The translations under genes and the position numbers were made by a program. A DNA stretch of 64,000 nt from Lineolata rhizophorae (Eukaryota > Ascomycota > Dothideomycetes > Lineolatales > Lineolataceae), in contig MU001679.1 of the NCBI GenBank assembly GCA_010093515.1, positions 109,628-173,627 of the forward strand, written 5' to 3'. Below are positions 22,601-32,889 of this stretch, piece by piece. A model generated the notes under the pieces. That model worked only from the letters and a program-made list of their open reading frames with translations. It had not been told where the DNA came from and ran no database searches. The number at the start of each line of letters is the position of its first letter. Position 1 is the first letter of the stretch.

Positions 22601-25600
22601 GGAGTGGGTTGTGTAGGTATTAGTGTTGTCTTCAGTGTTGTCACTTGCGTTGTTAATGCCGAGGACGGGACTGTGATTACGAGAGATGAGTGGAGAGTTG
22701 GAACAAGATCCAGGAAACCCGGTTCCAGCGTCGTTCGGCTTGTCCACGACATTCGGGGTGTTCTGCTTTTCCTGCGCGATAAATGATGATTGTGGAAAAT
22801 CTTCGTCAAACCATGCTCGAACGCCGAACCTGGGCCTCGCGTCCTTCTTATCTCCTCCCACCCCCTCTTCGTTCCACAGTCTACTAGGAGCGTTCCATGG
22901 TCCACTCTCCCCACGCAGCGGTTCAACCACAACGGCCCTCGCCGACGTTTCGTGCGCAACAAACCCATCCGCGCGTGCACCCCAATTTCCGCCTCCATTT
23001 GCATTCTTATACCCATTTCCATTTAGGCTCCCATATCTTTTCATACCCCCATTTCCATTCTTACCCTCGTTTCCATTCATACGCGCATGTTCATTCATAC
23101 GCTCATTACCATTCTTGCCCCCATTGCCACTCCTCGCTCCCTCGCCACTACGGCCCCCCCGCCTAACCCTCGACACAGTTAGGGTCCACGGCGGCCGTCG
23201 CCCCTTCGACCGCTCGTCATCATCGTCGCCAAACTCGCTAGAACCGTTCCTGCCGTTTTCGCTATTCCTAGCGCGCGAAACGCCATCTACCGCTAGTCCG
23301 TGTGCGATCTCCCGACGCATGGCCTCAAAGTCGGAGCGCAGGTGAAGAGCCATAGTCGCTACATGCGGCAGCGGGACGCAGGTGAACAAGCGCGACCGGC
23401 CTGTCGAAGAGCCGTTCCGGGCTAGCTTGTTCGACCGGACCTTTTGAACCGCGGATGGAAGCGGTCCAGCGGGCCCGCCTTCGCTGACCCGGTCTCCGGC
23501 AAGCTCATCATGCTGCGACGGCGTTTGCGGGCCGGGGTTAGGTGGGCCTGGCTGGCTCGGGGGTTTGTTGGACGGCGTTGGCGGTGGAGGTGGAGGTGGC
23601 TCTTGCGGCGCGGGAGTGCCCCCTGTGGTTTGCATAGGAGGACGAGACAGAGGGGAAGGTGCATATGGAGGCGGAAGTCCTGAGCGAATCCGGGGACCTG
23701 AGGTCGCTGGAGGATCCGGAGGCGGCTGTGTCAATGATGGCGGCGTTGGCAACGAAGCTAGCGAAACCGGCTTTACCGGCTTCGACACCGGCCTCGACGG
23801 CGGAGCTGGTCTGGTTGTAGGCGATAGCGCGAACCCGTTAGGGACTTTGGGCGAAATGTGCGCTACCGGCTGCGCGACGCTGAGTCCGAAATCCGGCGGC
23901 ATGTAGTCCGGTGCAAATGGCACGAGTGCACCCTTGGTTCTGCCTGAAGCGGTGCTAGTTGGCCGCACTTCGTCGAAGATGTGGTCGAACCAATCGGTTG
24001 CGGCAGATGAGTCTGGGCTAGAAGAAGCGCTACTGGTACCGTTTATACAGACACTGTCGGCGGGTACGTCCGTGAAGCCGCCACTAGCAGGTAGTATGGG
24101 CGTAGAAACTGCTTTCGATAGCTCAACGCTGTCCTTCTTCATGTCGTTGCCGCCAGTCTCGGAGCTCATGTTGGACTGCGTTTCATTGCTGAATCTGCCC
24201 TTAGGAATATTAACAGCTACCTTTGGTGGCGGTGCGCTCTGAGATGGTAAATGGGGTCCCTGCGCAGATTGCGGCTCATCCTGGCTCACCGCCGCGCTGC
24301 TGAGGCTACTCGCTAGAGACTCCACCAAGGTCGTGTTTTCTAGACTCGACGATTGCCCCTTGAGTTGCTCGCTCAGTTTAGCCCGAGCCCGCTCCATTCG
24401 CGCCTCGTTTGGGCTCATCGATCGCTTCTTCAACTGCAAGTCTAGAAAAATTCGCGCCCGCTCCACGCGGGCCTCAGCGAGCTGTCGGGGGGCCAACAAT
24501 TGTCGCCGTGTGCAAGCCTTGGACAGCTCCTCGCGCCACGCATATAACGGACTGGCTCCGGTGTCGTCGTTCGTTGACGTTCCTCCGATTGCTCCCGCAG
24601 TGGCGATAGCGGTCGCTCCTGTTGATATTGCTCTCTCGCTTCCTGTTTCCTGCGTCGTTGCTCCGCCACGCCCCGTAGATCCCACAGATTTTGTCTCATC
24701 TCCTGTCTTGTCACCGCCACCATGTCCGGCATCGAGATCCCCACTTCCCTCTCCTCCTTCTCTGACCTTGGGATCCGCAGCCCTTGTGGCTTCAGATCCT
24801 GCTGCAGTCGAGGATGGGGCTGCGGCACAGGTCGGTGCTGGTGTAGCTCCGCGATCGTCGGAAGCCTGTCGTCTCCCCCGGTGCGTGGATGCATCTCGCG
24901 CACCATTCTCGGCGGTCCGCCCCGCCCCTGCATCGCCGCTCGTTGCGGCTGTTCCTGCGGGGGCGAAAGGGGCCACATCACCAGGTCTCCCTGGCCCTGC
25001 TGTGTTCCCGGCGACTTCGTCTCCGGGACCGGCGAGAAGGAAGTGGAAGAGGGAGCCCCGTACGTGCGGCCGCGGGATTCGGGATGTAACCGAGTGAAGT
25101 CGGCGGGAGAGGCTAGATCGGGTGGTCGAAGTGGTCTCTTCGGTGCGGAGTGGGCGCGTGGGCGCAGCGGCGGGTCCAGCGGGAGAACCGGCACCTCCTC
25201 CGGGGGAAGAAAGTGAGGTTGCGGCTTGGTCAGCTTGGAGGGCGACGGCGCGAGGTGTGCTTTGGCACGCGTGGATGGTTGCGGGGCGGAAGTCGGAGCT
25301 ACGGCGTGGGGGTTCGCTTGGTGACTGTGGTTGAGACCCGGTCGGGGGCGACTGATCGGCGGAATCGTCTTGGGGCTCGGACTGGAGAGGATTGTGCCTA
25401 GATGCTGCAGTTTAGCTTTGCTGGCCGATGTGGCGCGGTGAAGCACCGACAACGACTTGTCCTTCTCTCTGTGCGCGTCCTCGTCGATGTCCTGGTCCTC
25501 TGCCACAACGGCCGAGTGCAAGTTGGCGCCATCGCAGCTGTGGCCACGGCCGAGCTTGGTGCGGCGCAGGCTGCCTAGGCTGGTGCGCGCACGGCGGACG

Positions 25601-25800
25601 GTCTCCTTGAATTTGTTGGATCGGACGCGGGTAGGCGGGAGGTCGGAGTCGGAAGAACTGAACTCCATATACGATGGTTGGGAGGCGGGTGGGAGCTGGC
25701 CGACGCAGCCTCCACCGGAGCCCTGATGGTTAGACAAGGAGCCATGTTGTTGCTGCCGGTCGTCGTGAGACGGTGCCTGGCCCTGATGCACCTGGCCCAT
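19604..25800 (-). pseudogene. Very large low-complexity gene interrupted by a frameshift and a stop
   Basis: Read from ATG 25800 (MGQVHQGQAP), the minus strand is coding-like for about 400 codons in one frame. Near 24560-24600 similarity of composition passes to the -1 frame (SPLYAWREELSKACTRRQ), which stays open to TAG 21299-21301. After that stop the same frame runs open for more than 560 codons to 19604. The product would be about 2000 aa. It is mostly disordered, with Pro-rich stretches (EPPPPPPPTPSNKPPSQPGP), basic SR-like segments, and an Asn/Gly-rich repeat near 22985-23140. There are two more structured regions, a Trp-rich segment near 21480-21620 and a Glu-rich tail. I do not recognise the family. 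Either both lesions are real, or one is an assembly error or an undetected intron. Overlap of two same-strand genes is less likely. Confidence 0.5.
22985..23140 (-). repeat. Degenerate Asn/Gly-coding tandem repeat
   Basis: Inside the large gene, imperfect units of about 18 nt (plus-strand CCATTTCCATT or CATTCATACG-like) encode an Asn/Gly/Met-rich stretch such as NGNEGKNGNGGM. Units vary too much for a single consensus. Confidence 0.7.
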
Positions 25801-26708
25801 AGTTGTTGGTGGGATATAGAAGCAGGGAGAAGACTTGTAGGGGGGCCACAAGGCAGAGCAGCAAGTCCACCGGTTCGAAATTATGACAGCAAAAGGTATG
25901 CAAAAGCAACAGAGAAAAAAGGGAAAGGTATATTTGGGTGTGAATATACCAAACGTAGCAAAACAGCCTGGTAACGGATTTGCTACAGAACGAAGATGCG
26001 AGTCTAAACAGCAGCGCGGAGTGTGAGCTATGGTCTCTACAGAGGCCAATGGTAATTAAACAAGTCATGGTAGGCGCAGTTGTAGCAATCGCGCCTGCTG
26101 GCCTATAGTGAAGGTGCCACGGCGAAAAGTTTACATCACGATGGCGGTCGGCGGAGTGACTAGCGGACCGCCCTACGATACTGGAAGCGGCCTCTGGATC
26201 CATTGGAGTCTGCTGTCCCGGTAACATGGTGACAATTACGAATGGGTCGTGACTACGATGGGGCGAAGTGACGCGGCGCTGTGGACGGAGGACGGTAGCC
26301 ACGATAGAGTGAGTAGCAGGCAGGGCGCAGCGGGGCGAGGTGAGGAAGGGGACGCGTCGCGCTAGCGGCGCGCGGGCACGAGACCCGACGCGCTGGGGCG
26401 GGCCGAGTCTTGGCGCCGGGCTGGCGGGCCAATGGCTCCAGCGCCCGCCGCGACGAGGCCGCGCACCGAGCCAGGCCAAAGGGCAAACTTCCTCTCTTCC
26501 GCTCTCCGCCTCTGTTATCCTCCACCACGCGAACACTTCCTCCGCGCCATCCTCTCTGCTCTCTTCACCGTGGTCGCATAGCTTCAATTTACTCGCTCGT
26601 GTCCAGCGGCTTTGTATTTCGTTTGCTTCCCGCGTCGCCGTCGCATGGGCTGCCTGCCTGCATACAGATTAACGCACTAGTAGCTACCTTGCCTGTCTAC
26701 ACGCCGTC
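25801..26708. promoter_or_regulatory. Divergent intergenic region
   Basis: About 0.9 kb separates the start of the large minus-strand gene from the start of the Yra1-like gene. Both promoters should lie here. Open frames on both strands are GC-driven and carry no recognisable domain. Confidence 0.55.
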
Positions 26709-28340
26709 ATGGCGAACAAAAAGGATGCCGGCATGTCTTTCGACAGCTTCCTCAAAGCAGGTGGGCTACGCTTCCCCATCCCCCTCCCTTCTTGCGTCTC
26801 GCGCGCACTTGTGCTCTTCGCGCGCTATCTGCTTCTACAAACGAACCCTACCGTCGTGAACATCTCCTTTACTAATATGTCCACTGGGCACCCTTCGGTA
26901 CAGGTCGTCAACGCAAGAAGAACGAGGCTCTCGCTGAGGAGATATTCGGCAGGGGGGCGAACCGCCGTAGTAGCGCGCCGGGCGCTGGTCGGGCAATGGG
27001 CACGAATAAGCTCCTGGCCGCACACCATGCCGCTGTCGCGGGAGCCGGCGTTACCAAGGTAGGTTTGCGCGCGCCTCTTTGAGATTTGCGATCTTTAGTC
27101 CGAACAGGTGGTGGTTGGCACGGCACGCGTGGATGTCGAGGACGCCTCATTGCGACTTCTTGCCTGGCTGTTTCGCGCAACACCGCGCGATTGCGCGCGA
27201 GAAGCCTTCACACCTTCCCATCTTATCTCTAATCTTGTCCCCTACACCAACCAATTCGCCACTCCATCCACCTCTTGCGGTCGCAGTTCACCGTCTTTAC
27301 TCCCCTCCACCGTATCACAAGCTCACATCTCTCTTCGGATAGCGCCCCTCTTCCACCGGCCTACGCTCCTCGCTGAACGCTCCCGACCGTCCCCGCGCCC
27401 ACCAGCTCTCGCGCACGGCTTCCTCATCTCATCTCGACCGTGCGAACTCCTCACGCCTTTTCGCCTCACTGGCCAACCCCGCCATCAGCAATGTGCGCTC
27501 CGATCCCCCTTCCTCCGGTATCCCCACCGGTCCAGCCGGCGCCAATGGTCGTAGCGCTGGAGTCGCTAGCAAGCAGGAGGGAATAAATATCAAAGGCGCG
27601 GCAACGCCCGCGTCGCGCGGACCTGTGGTAGTGATTGCGAGCAATTTCGCCATGGGGACCACGGCGGCGGACATCGAGGCCGTCATGTTGCCCGTGGGCG
27701 GCGAGATGGAGAGTTGCCGGCTAGTCAGCAGTAGCCCGACAGTCATTGCAGAGATGGTATTCAAGGACAGAGAAGGCGCAGAGAATGTGGTTGGCATGTT
27801 CAATAATAAGATGGTAAGTTCGCGTCCAGCTACCCATCCCTTCTCATCCGATACGTTATTCCTTTTACCTCGGCGAAGCTGCGGGTAGTTACTAAAGGTG
27901 GTGTACAGGCCGACGGTCGCCTCCTCTACGTCTACATCAAAGACGCGCCCGCCCACCGCTTCAACAACCCGACCGCCTCATCGTCTTTCGGACAACCATC
28001 CAACACCCCTCCGCCATCCGCTCCCTCGCAGCCGCGTAACCATCGCAGCAACCCTCCAACAGGACCTCGCGCAGACCGCGACCGCGGAAACCAGTACCAC
28101 GACCGAGATGTGGCGGTGGAGGGCGAGGAGGCGATGATGGATGTAGAACAGAGCGGCGAGGCTTCGGCGAGGCGCGCCCCGGCCGAGTGGCAGGATGGAA
28201 GCTATGGCTTTAGGGAGAATGGGGGGTTCTCGGGGCGGAGGGGGGGAAGCGGAATGGGGAGGAGGGGCGGCGGGTGGGGTGGCGGGGCTCTTGTGAGTGA
28301 CGGGTTGGTTGGAGGCGGTAGGGGCAGAGGTTGGCGGTAG
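26709..28340 (+). CDS. Yra1/ALYREF-like RRM RNA-binding protein
   Basis: Four exons (26709-26760, 26904-27058, 27343-27813, 27909-28340) encode 369 aa with consistent phases. The layout is a short acidic/hydrophobic N-terminal motif (MSFDSFLKAG), a basic linker (GRQRKKNEALAEEIFGRG), one central RRM-like domain and an Arg/Gly-rich C-terminus ending RGRGWR. The RRM-like region runs from PVVVIASNFAMGTTAADIEAV through CRLVSSSPTVIAEMVF to the ADGRLLYVYIKDAP strand. This resembles fungal mRNA-export adaptors of the Yra1/ALYREF type, which bind mRNA and the helicase Sub2/UAP56 in the nucleus. The RNP motifs are degenerate, so another RRM subfamily is possible. Introns 1 and 2 (143 and 284 nt) are unusually long for this window. 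Confidence 0.7.
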
Positions 28341-29336
28341 GTGTGGTATGGTAACGAGGAGGCGGGAAAAGTAGGAAAGAGTCAGGTGTAAGTGATTAAA
28401 CGGTTTAGCTAACGAAGGTGAGATAGGTTCGATGGTGAGTACTGAAGTGGGTTTATTCGAGTAGCTTGGGAAATGACGCTAGTGTTGGGTTCGAAAAGCT
28501 GACCGAAAGATCAGACATGGTTATGGCTGCGCTGGTTGCTAAGCGGGTTCACTAGAGAAGTGGAATCGTTGCTGGAACTCGGGCATGTCATGCTGCGTGC
28601 TACCTCCCCCTTGCTTTGTGGTGGCCGGTTCTACTTCGGCTTTCTATTGTTAAGTACTTACCATCGACGCGCGAACGGCCGGCTTGTGAGGGCTTACTGC
28701 GGAACTAAAAAGCGATGGTTTCTTTTTTTTTTCAGAGGTGTAATTGTAGAGACATTGACTCAGTTTAGAAGAAAGAACATATTCTGATCACATTGCTTGA
28801 TACGTGTGTGAGTGAAGATAGGGATATTGTATATTGGAAGTACTCTTGATGGATACCCGCGCATGCTTTAAACGACTCCAGGATTCGCTGGAAACGATTG
28901 CATAGTTTGTTTGCGTACGGAAGTTCTTTCCTATCTTTCTAAGCGATCTCGGCAAATTGAAATCCTTTGGAATTTCTATGTCTTTCAAAACTGTGAGGCC
29001 AACAAGGTGCTGCCGTAAGGCTCGGCGCAATGCAAGCTTGTTACCTTTTCCAGAGGCACTAACGAGTCATGTGTTGCGGCGCAGAGCGCAAACCCCTGAT
29101 CCCTGTCGCTTGATCTATGCACGTGCGTTCGGGAGTGCTGCAGTGTGCTGCAGTTGCCCGTGCGTCGCTACCAGTTCACGATCGCACTTGAGCTCTTCCG
29201 CACACTGTCGCATTTTCCGACTCTCAGAGTACTAGTTTGAAATCTTCACTAATCCTCTACGCTCAACTTGTTTCTCTGTGCCACACAACCAGTTGAATCT
29301 TCTTTTTATCGAACGCGACGCAAGACAACGCGCATT
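28341..29336. other. Intergenic region between Yra1-like and Med27
   Basis: About 1 kb containing the Yra1-like 3' flank and the Med27 promoter. Nothing further is seen. Confidence 0.55.
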
Positions 29337-30560
29337 ATGGCCGACGCGCCAGAAGTCAAGCCCGAGCCGGGGGGCCAGCCCGATGGAGAAGTCACAGATG
29401 ACATCGAGACGCGCGAGCAGCAATGCATCGCCGACCTAGCGCACGTCGAGCAGCTCCAAGAACAAGTTGCGTCTGCCCGCTCTTTCCCTATCCTTCAGGA
29501 CCCCCGACTTTGCTTGCGACTACCTCTAGTACGATCGCCAAAACCCGCAGCAAGACTAACGCACGAGGCACGAGCGCAGATCAACACGCTTCGCCGCGTC
29601 CTTCCCAAAATCTGTCTCTCGCTCTCGCACCCGGGCCCCACGCCCGCCGCGACCTGGGCCGAATTCGAGCGCGGCACGCTGGCGGCGTCGCGAGCGCTGA
29701 ATCGCTTCCGGTCCGGCTCGGAGAGCGGGCAGACGAGGGAAGTGATCGCAAAAGCGCGCGAGAGCAGGAGGCGGGATCCGAGGCTGGGCAAGGCGAGTAA
29801 GGTGCGGAAGTTTGGGTGGGTGGAGATGGTGGGGGCAGAGAAGGAGGGGCAGAAGGCGAAGAGTCAGGATGGTGAGGCGGAGGGTGGAGAGGTGAGGAAC
29901 GGGGAAGTGGAGGAGAATGGGGTGGATGGTGTGGTGAGCGGGTGGGAGGACCATCCGAGTGCGCAGGAAGTGATTAGGGGCTATCGGAGCGCGTATCCAG
30001 AGGACTTTGTGGACTACAGGAGGGAAGAACAAGTTATCAAGGTGAGTTGAGCTTGATCAGGCTGGACCGGACGTGGAAGGTTGAGGATGTGGAATGGCTC
30101 ACGACACAAAACTATATCCAGATCTGCCTTGAGGCTATTCCCTCAACTCTCACTTTTGCTGTTACGAAGCGCGATAACGAGACCGGGAAGAGCAGCATCG
30201 AGGCCCAGTGTCTCGGCGGCCAGAAGTTTCATGCAGCCGTCACGCGCTGCCTCTGTTCGCGACAACGCAAGCACGATATGCGGTATCTCTTGGTACGTAT
30301 CAAGCACCCGTTCGCATATTCAAGCGCTTTTTCTCCCCAACAAGAATCTCTAACCAGCAAGCAAATAGGACATGATCGGTGCCTACCACAAGAGCGCCCA
30401 TAAGGGCAGCTACACATGCGACAAGTGCAACAAGCTCCTTGACCGCAACGGTCTCCCCGTCGCCGCCCAGCGGCCTAAACCAAGCCCTTCCGACCCTTCT
30501 AAAGACGCCTTTGAGGATGGCGTCCGCGTCTGGGAGCACTTCCACGAGGGTTGTCTCTGA
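29337..30560 (+). CDS. MED27: Mediator complex subunit 27
   Basis: Exons 29337-29465, 29580-30041, 30122-30292 and 30369-30560 give 317 aa. Med27 is part of the Mediator tail/upper module that connects activators to RNA polymerase II in the nucleus. Evidence: an N-terminal helical segment (ADLAHVEQLQEQ then INTLRRVLPKICLSLSHPGP), a conserved middle (DHPSAQEVIRGYRSAYPEDF), and a C-terminal zinc-like motif, TCDKCNKLLDRNGLP and then FHEGC. Introns 2 and 3 have good signals. Intron 1 (29466-29579, 114 nt) has a weak GTTGCG donor but a strong GACTAAC branch point and a CAG acceptor. It is a multiple of three and free of stops, so retention would only add 38 residues. Removing it joins the helix smoothly, so I prefer splicing. 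Confidence 0.8.
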
Positions 30561-30678
30561 ACCGCACTTCCTTCAATAACTATAAAAATCCTTGTTCTTC
30601 CTGCTTGTAGTGTTGACCATCGCATATCGCCACGCCAGAAAAACCCCCGATATACTCTATTCCATTCTCTCCGCCGCT
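30561..30678. other. Convergent gene tails
   Basis: Only about 118 bp separates the Med27 stop from the stop of the hypothetical minus-strand gene, so the 3' UTRs probably overlap. Confidence 0.6.
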
Positions 30679-31533
30679 TCACCATGGCGCCCGCCTTCTC
30701 CGTCCCTGTCCGTTCCTTCTCCTCTGCGCCTCTGCCCACCCAGGCAACTCCATAACCTCCCACCACTGGCCTCCGACCGTACGGTACGCCCTCGGCTGGG
30801 CAAAGATCCCGTTCGGCTCCGGCTGCCACCGCACGTCTCGCCAAGCGTTGCTGTCGAACGCCGGCTCTGTCGTGTACTTGCGCGTGCGGAAGTCGTAGCG
30901 TTCGGCGGAGTGGCGGTGCGCCCAGGGCATGGGCGGCCATTCTCCGTCCGAGAAGGCGTCTTCGTCGTCGTCCACGGCGGCCTCGTCGGTGGATAATCCC
31001 GAGTCGCTGTCGACCGCGGTGGTTAGGCGCGAGTGGGGCCGCGGCTGCGCGTGTGCGGCGGGCATCGGAGACGGCGCCGTGCCTGGGCCTGGAGTGGGCG
31101 CTGGAGTGGGCGGCGCCGGCGCGGGCCCGGCCACTCCGCCGGACATGAACGTGCCTGTCAACCCGCTGTCGTACCGCGTTGCGTGGTTGTGCCTTCGTCT
31201 TCGTTCGCTGCCTCCTCCGACCGGTGATTCCTGCCGCACTCCGCCAGCGCGTGAGCCCTGGCGTCCGAATACGCCCCGCCGGACCGGGACGTCTACCCAG
31301 CCGCTCCATTGCTCGCGCCGCGGCGCGTCGACGGCCGTGGCCGTCGGCGTGATGCTGACGTACATGTCGGGCCCGTGGTTGGTCAGGACGTCTTTGAGGC
31401 GGCCCCACGTCGATGTGTTGCGGCCGTCGCGCGGCCAGACGACGGCGTAGTGGGGTTGGATGGTGTGGTGGCGGCGGGGAGGGAGGCGGAGGGGGGGAGG
31501 GTCCCAAGGGGTAGGGACAGGGACGTATTGCAT
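30679..31533 (-). CDS. Hypothetical Pro/Arg-rich protein
   Basis: Single-exon ORF of 284 aa starting MQYVPVPTPWDPPP. The visible pattern is a short folded-looking N-terminal part (HYAVVWPRDGRNTSTWGRLK, then GPDMYVSITPTA), a disordered Pro/Ala-rich centre, an acidic patch (DEAAVDDDEDAFSDGEW), and a C-terminal Trp/Tyr/Arg-containing part (TVGGQWWEVMEL). The basic C-terminus (RRRNGQGRRRRAPW) might be nuclear. I do not recognise a domain. The long reverse-strand ORFs here are GC artefacts. The segmental composition and a clear ATG with a defined stop make me think it is real. Confidence 0.5.
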   Translation of the reverse strand: MQYVPVPTPWDPPPLRLPPRRHHTIQPHYAVVWPRDGRNTSTWGRLKDVLTNHGPDMYVSITPTATAVDAPRREQWSGWVDVPVRRGVFGRQGSRAGGVRQESPVGGGSERRRRHNHATRYDSGLTGTFMSGGVAGPAPAPPTPAPTPGPGTAPSPMPAAHAQPRPHSRLTTAVDSDSGLSTDEAAVDDDEDAFSDGEWPPMPWAHRHSAERYDFRTRKYTTEPAFDSNAWRDVRWQPEPNGIFAQPRAYRTVGGQWWEVMELPGWAEAQRRRNGQGRRRRAPW

Positions 31534-32889
31534 GACGGGTTGGGGTGTCGAGTTGAGGTTTTGAGATAAGAGGGGAATGTAATGTTGAGTTTACGCTGGA
31601 GAAGCGGGGGCGAAGCACTGGTGCCTGGTGGTAGCGAAGTAAGATTGGTCTGAAGGATACGTGTGGGATGTTAGGTGACCTTGGCGGAAGCTTTTGGGGT
31701 TGTCTTTTCTGCACGGAAGCAAATGCGAAGGCATGGCCTTCCCCTTTATAAGCCTAATTATCCAGCGAATTATTTGCCTGCGGTAACCTCTGCTTGTCTC
31801 ATCGAGCACGCATCGCGCAAGCATATTCTGCTCTACTTTGGGCTCTTGCTGCCTTTGTATGATGGGTGCGTTGGCAATTTGTCCTACGTTTGCTACCTAG
31901 TTACTTGCCAACCCACCCACTCAGTTGGTCTTCCAAGCGGCGGACTAAGTGCATGTGGCGATAAAGCTGCGTGATGAAGCAGGCCTGTTGAGACATTCGT
32001 CGTTAGAGACGGGAGCTAAACCTATCAAATACAATGGCGGTTGGGTGCGACGCGCAAACGCGATACCCGGTGCGACGGTAACAGTCGGTGCCTTGCAGAT
32101 GGATGCACAGGGCGGCTGAGTTTGTGTTGCGTGTTGCCCGGGAGTGCATAGGCGCAGTGTGGAGGTGCTAGGTGGAGTCTACGAGCAGTCTCAAGTGCTT
32201 TGCATACGCTCGAAAGCTTGTGTTTGGTAGCTTCGAATCAAGTTCCGGGAACAGCTGCGAGACAAAATGTTCTTGAAATTGAATATCGCGCTCAGTGCAA
32301 TACGCCTACGGAGGAGCAAAGTTGGTAAATTAGGTGGAGAGCAAAACGAAATTGAGGGTCACAAATCCCAAGGTGGAAATTCTATAAATATCAGTGTTTC
32401 ACACATTGTAGTGGAAGTCTGAATGAAAGTTTGATCACCGGTCAAGACACAATTGCCGTTTCGGGTAATTTCGAGCCTCATCACGTGGCTGCGGCTGGCG
32501 TAGCACTAATTGCTTGCCGGGGCCGGATTTAATCCGGCGCCCGAGCGAGCTCCCCGAGCCGCAGCTTTCGCGCGCCAAAAAAAACAGCAGGCGCGTCCCT
32601 GTCAATAATAGAACTTCGCACCTTCTTCCTTGAGGTGTGCCTTCTCACACTCCGGCCCCGGAAGAGAATAAGAGTTTCCCATCGCCAACCTCTGGGAAAC
32701 TCCTTCTTCTCCTCCTCCCTTCGTCCGATTTTTTTCCTTTTCCCCCTCTTTTCCATCCTCCAATTGCTCCCCGTGCGTAGGCGAGAGGACACTTGCTTCA
32801 CCACTACCATTGTCGCACCTCCTACACATTCTCTCGCATCCTCCGACGAACATTTGTTCCTTTAACCGCGCCTGTCCGTACCCTCGACG
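31534..32889. promoter_or_regulatory. Divergent intergenic region upstream of the nucleoporin gene
   Basis: About 1.35 kb between divergent starts. The part near 32640-32880 is pyrimidine-rich (TTCTCCTCCTCCCTT and similar) as in fungal promoters. No gene is supported. Confidence 0.55.

Noticed and set aside
24500-24650. Programmed -1 ribosomal frameshift in the large gene
   Set aside because: No slippery heptamer or nearby strong hairpin was visible at the frame change, so a mutation or assembly error is simpler.
24442-24976. Two overlapping same-strand genes at 24442-24976
   Set aside because: Both frames read like parts of one protein that switches frame near 24580; an overlap of 535 nt between two same-strand nuclear genes is improbable in fungi.
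30410-31714. 434-codon minus-strand frame overlapping MED27 and the hypothetical gene
   Set aside because: It overlaps the supported Med27 3' exon and a second frame with more protein-like composition; the peptide is low-complexity.
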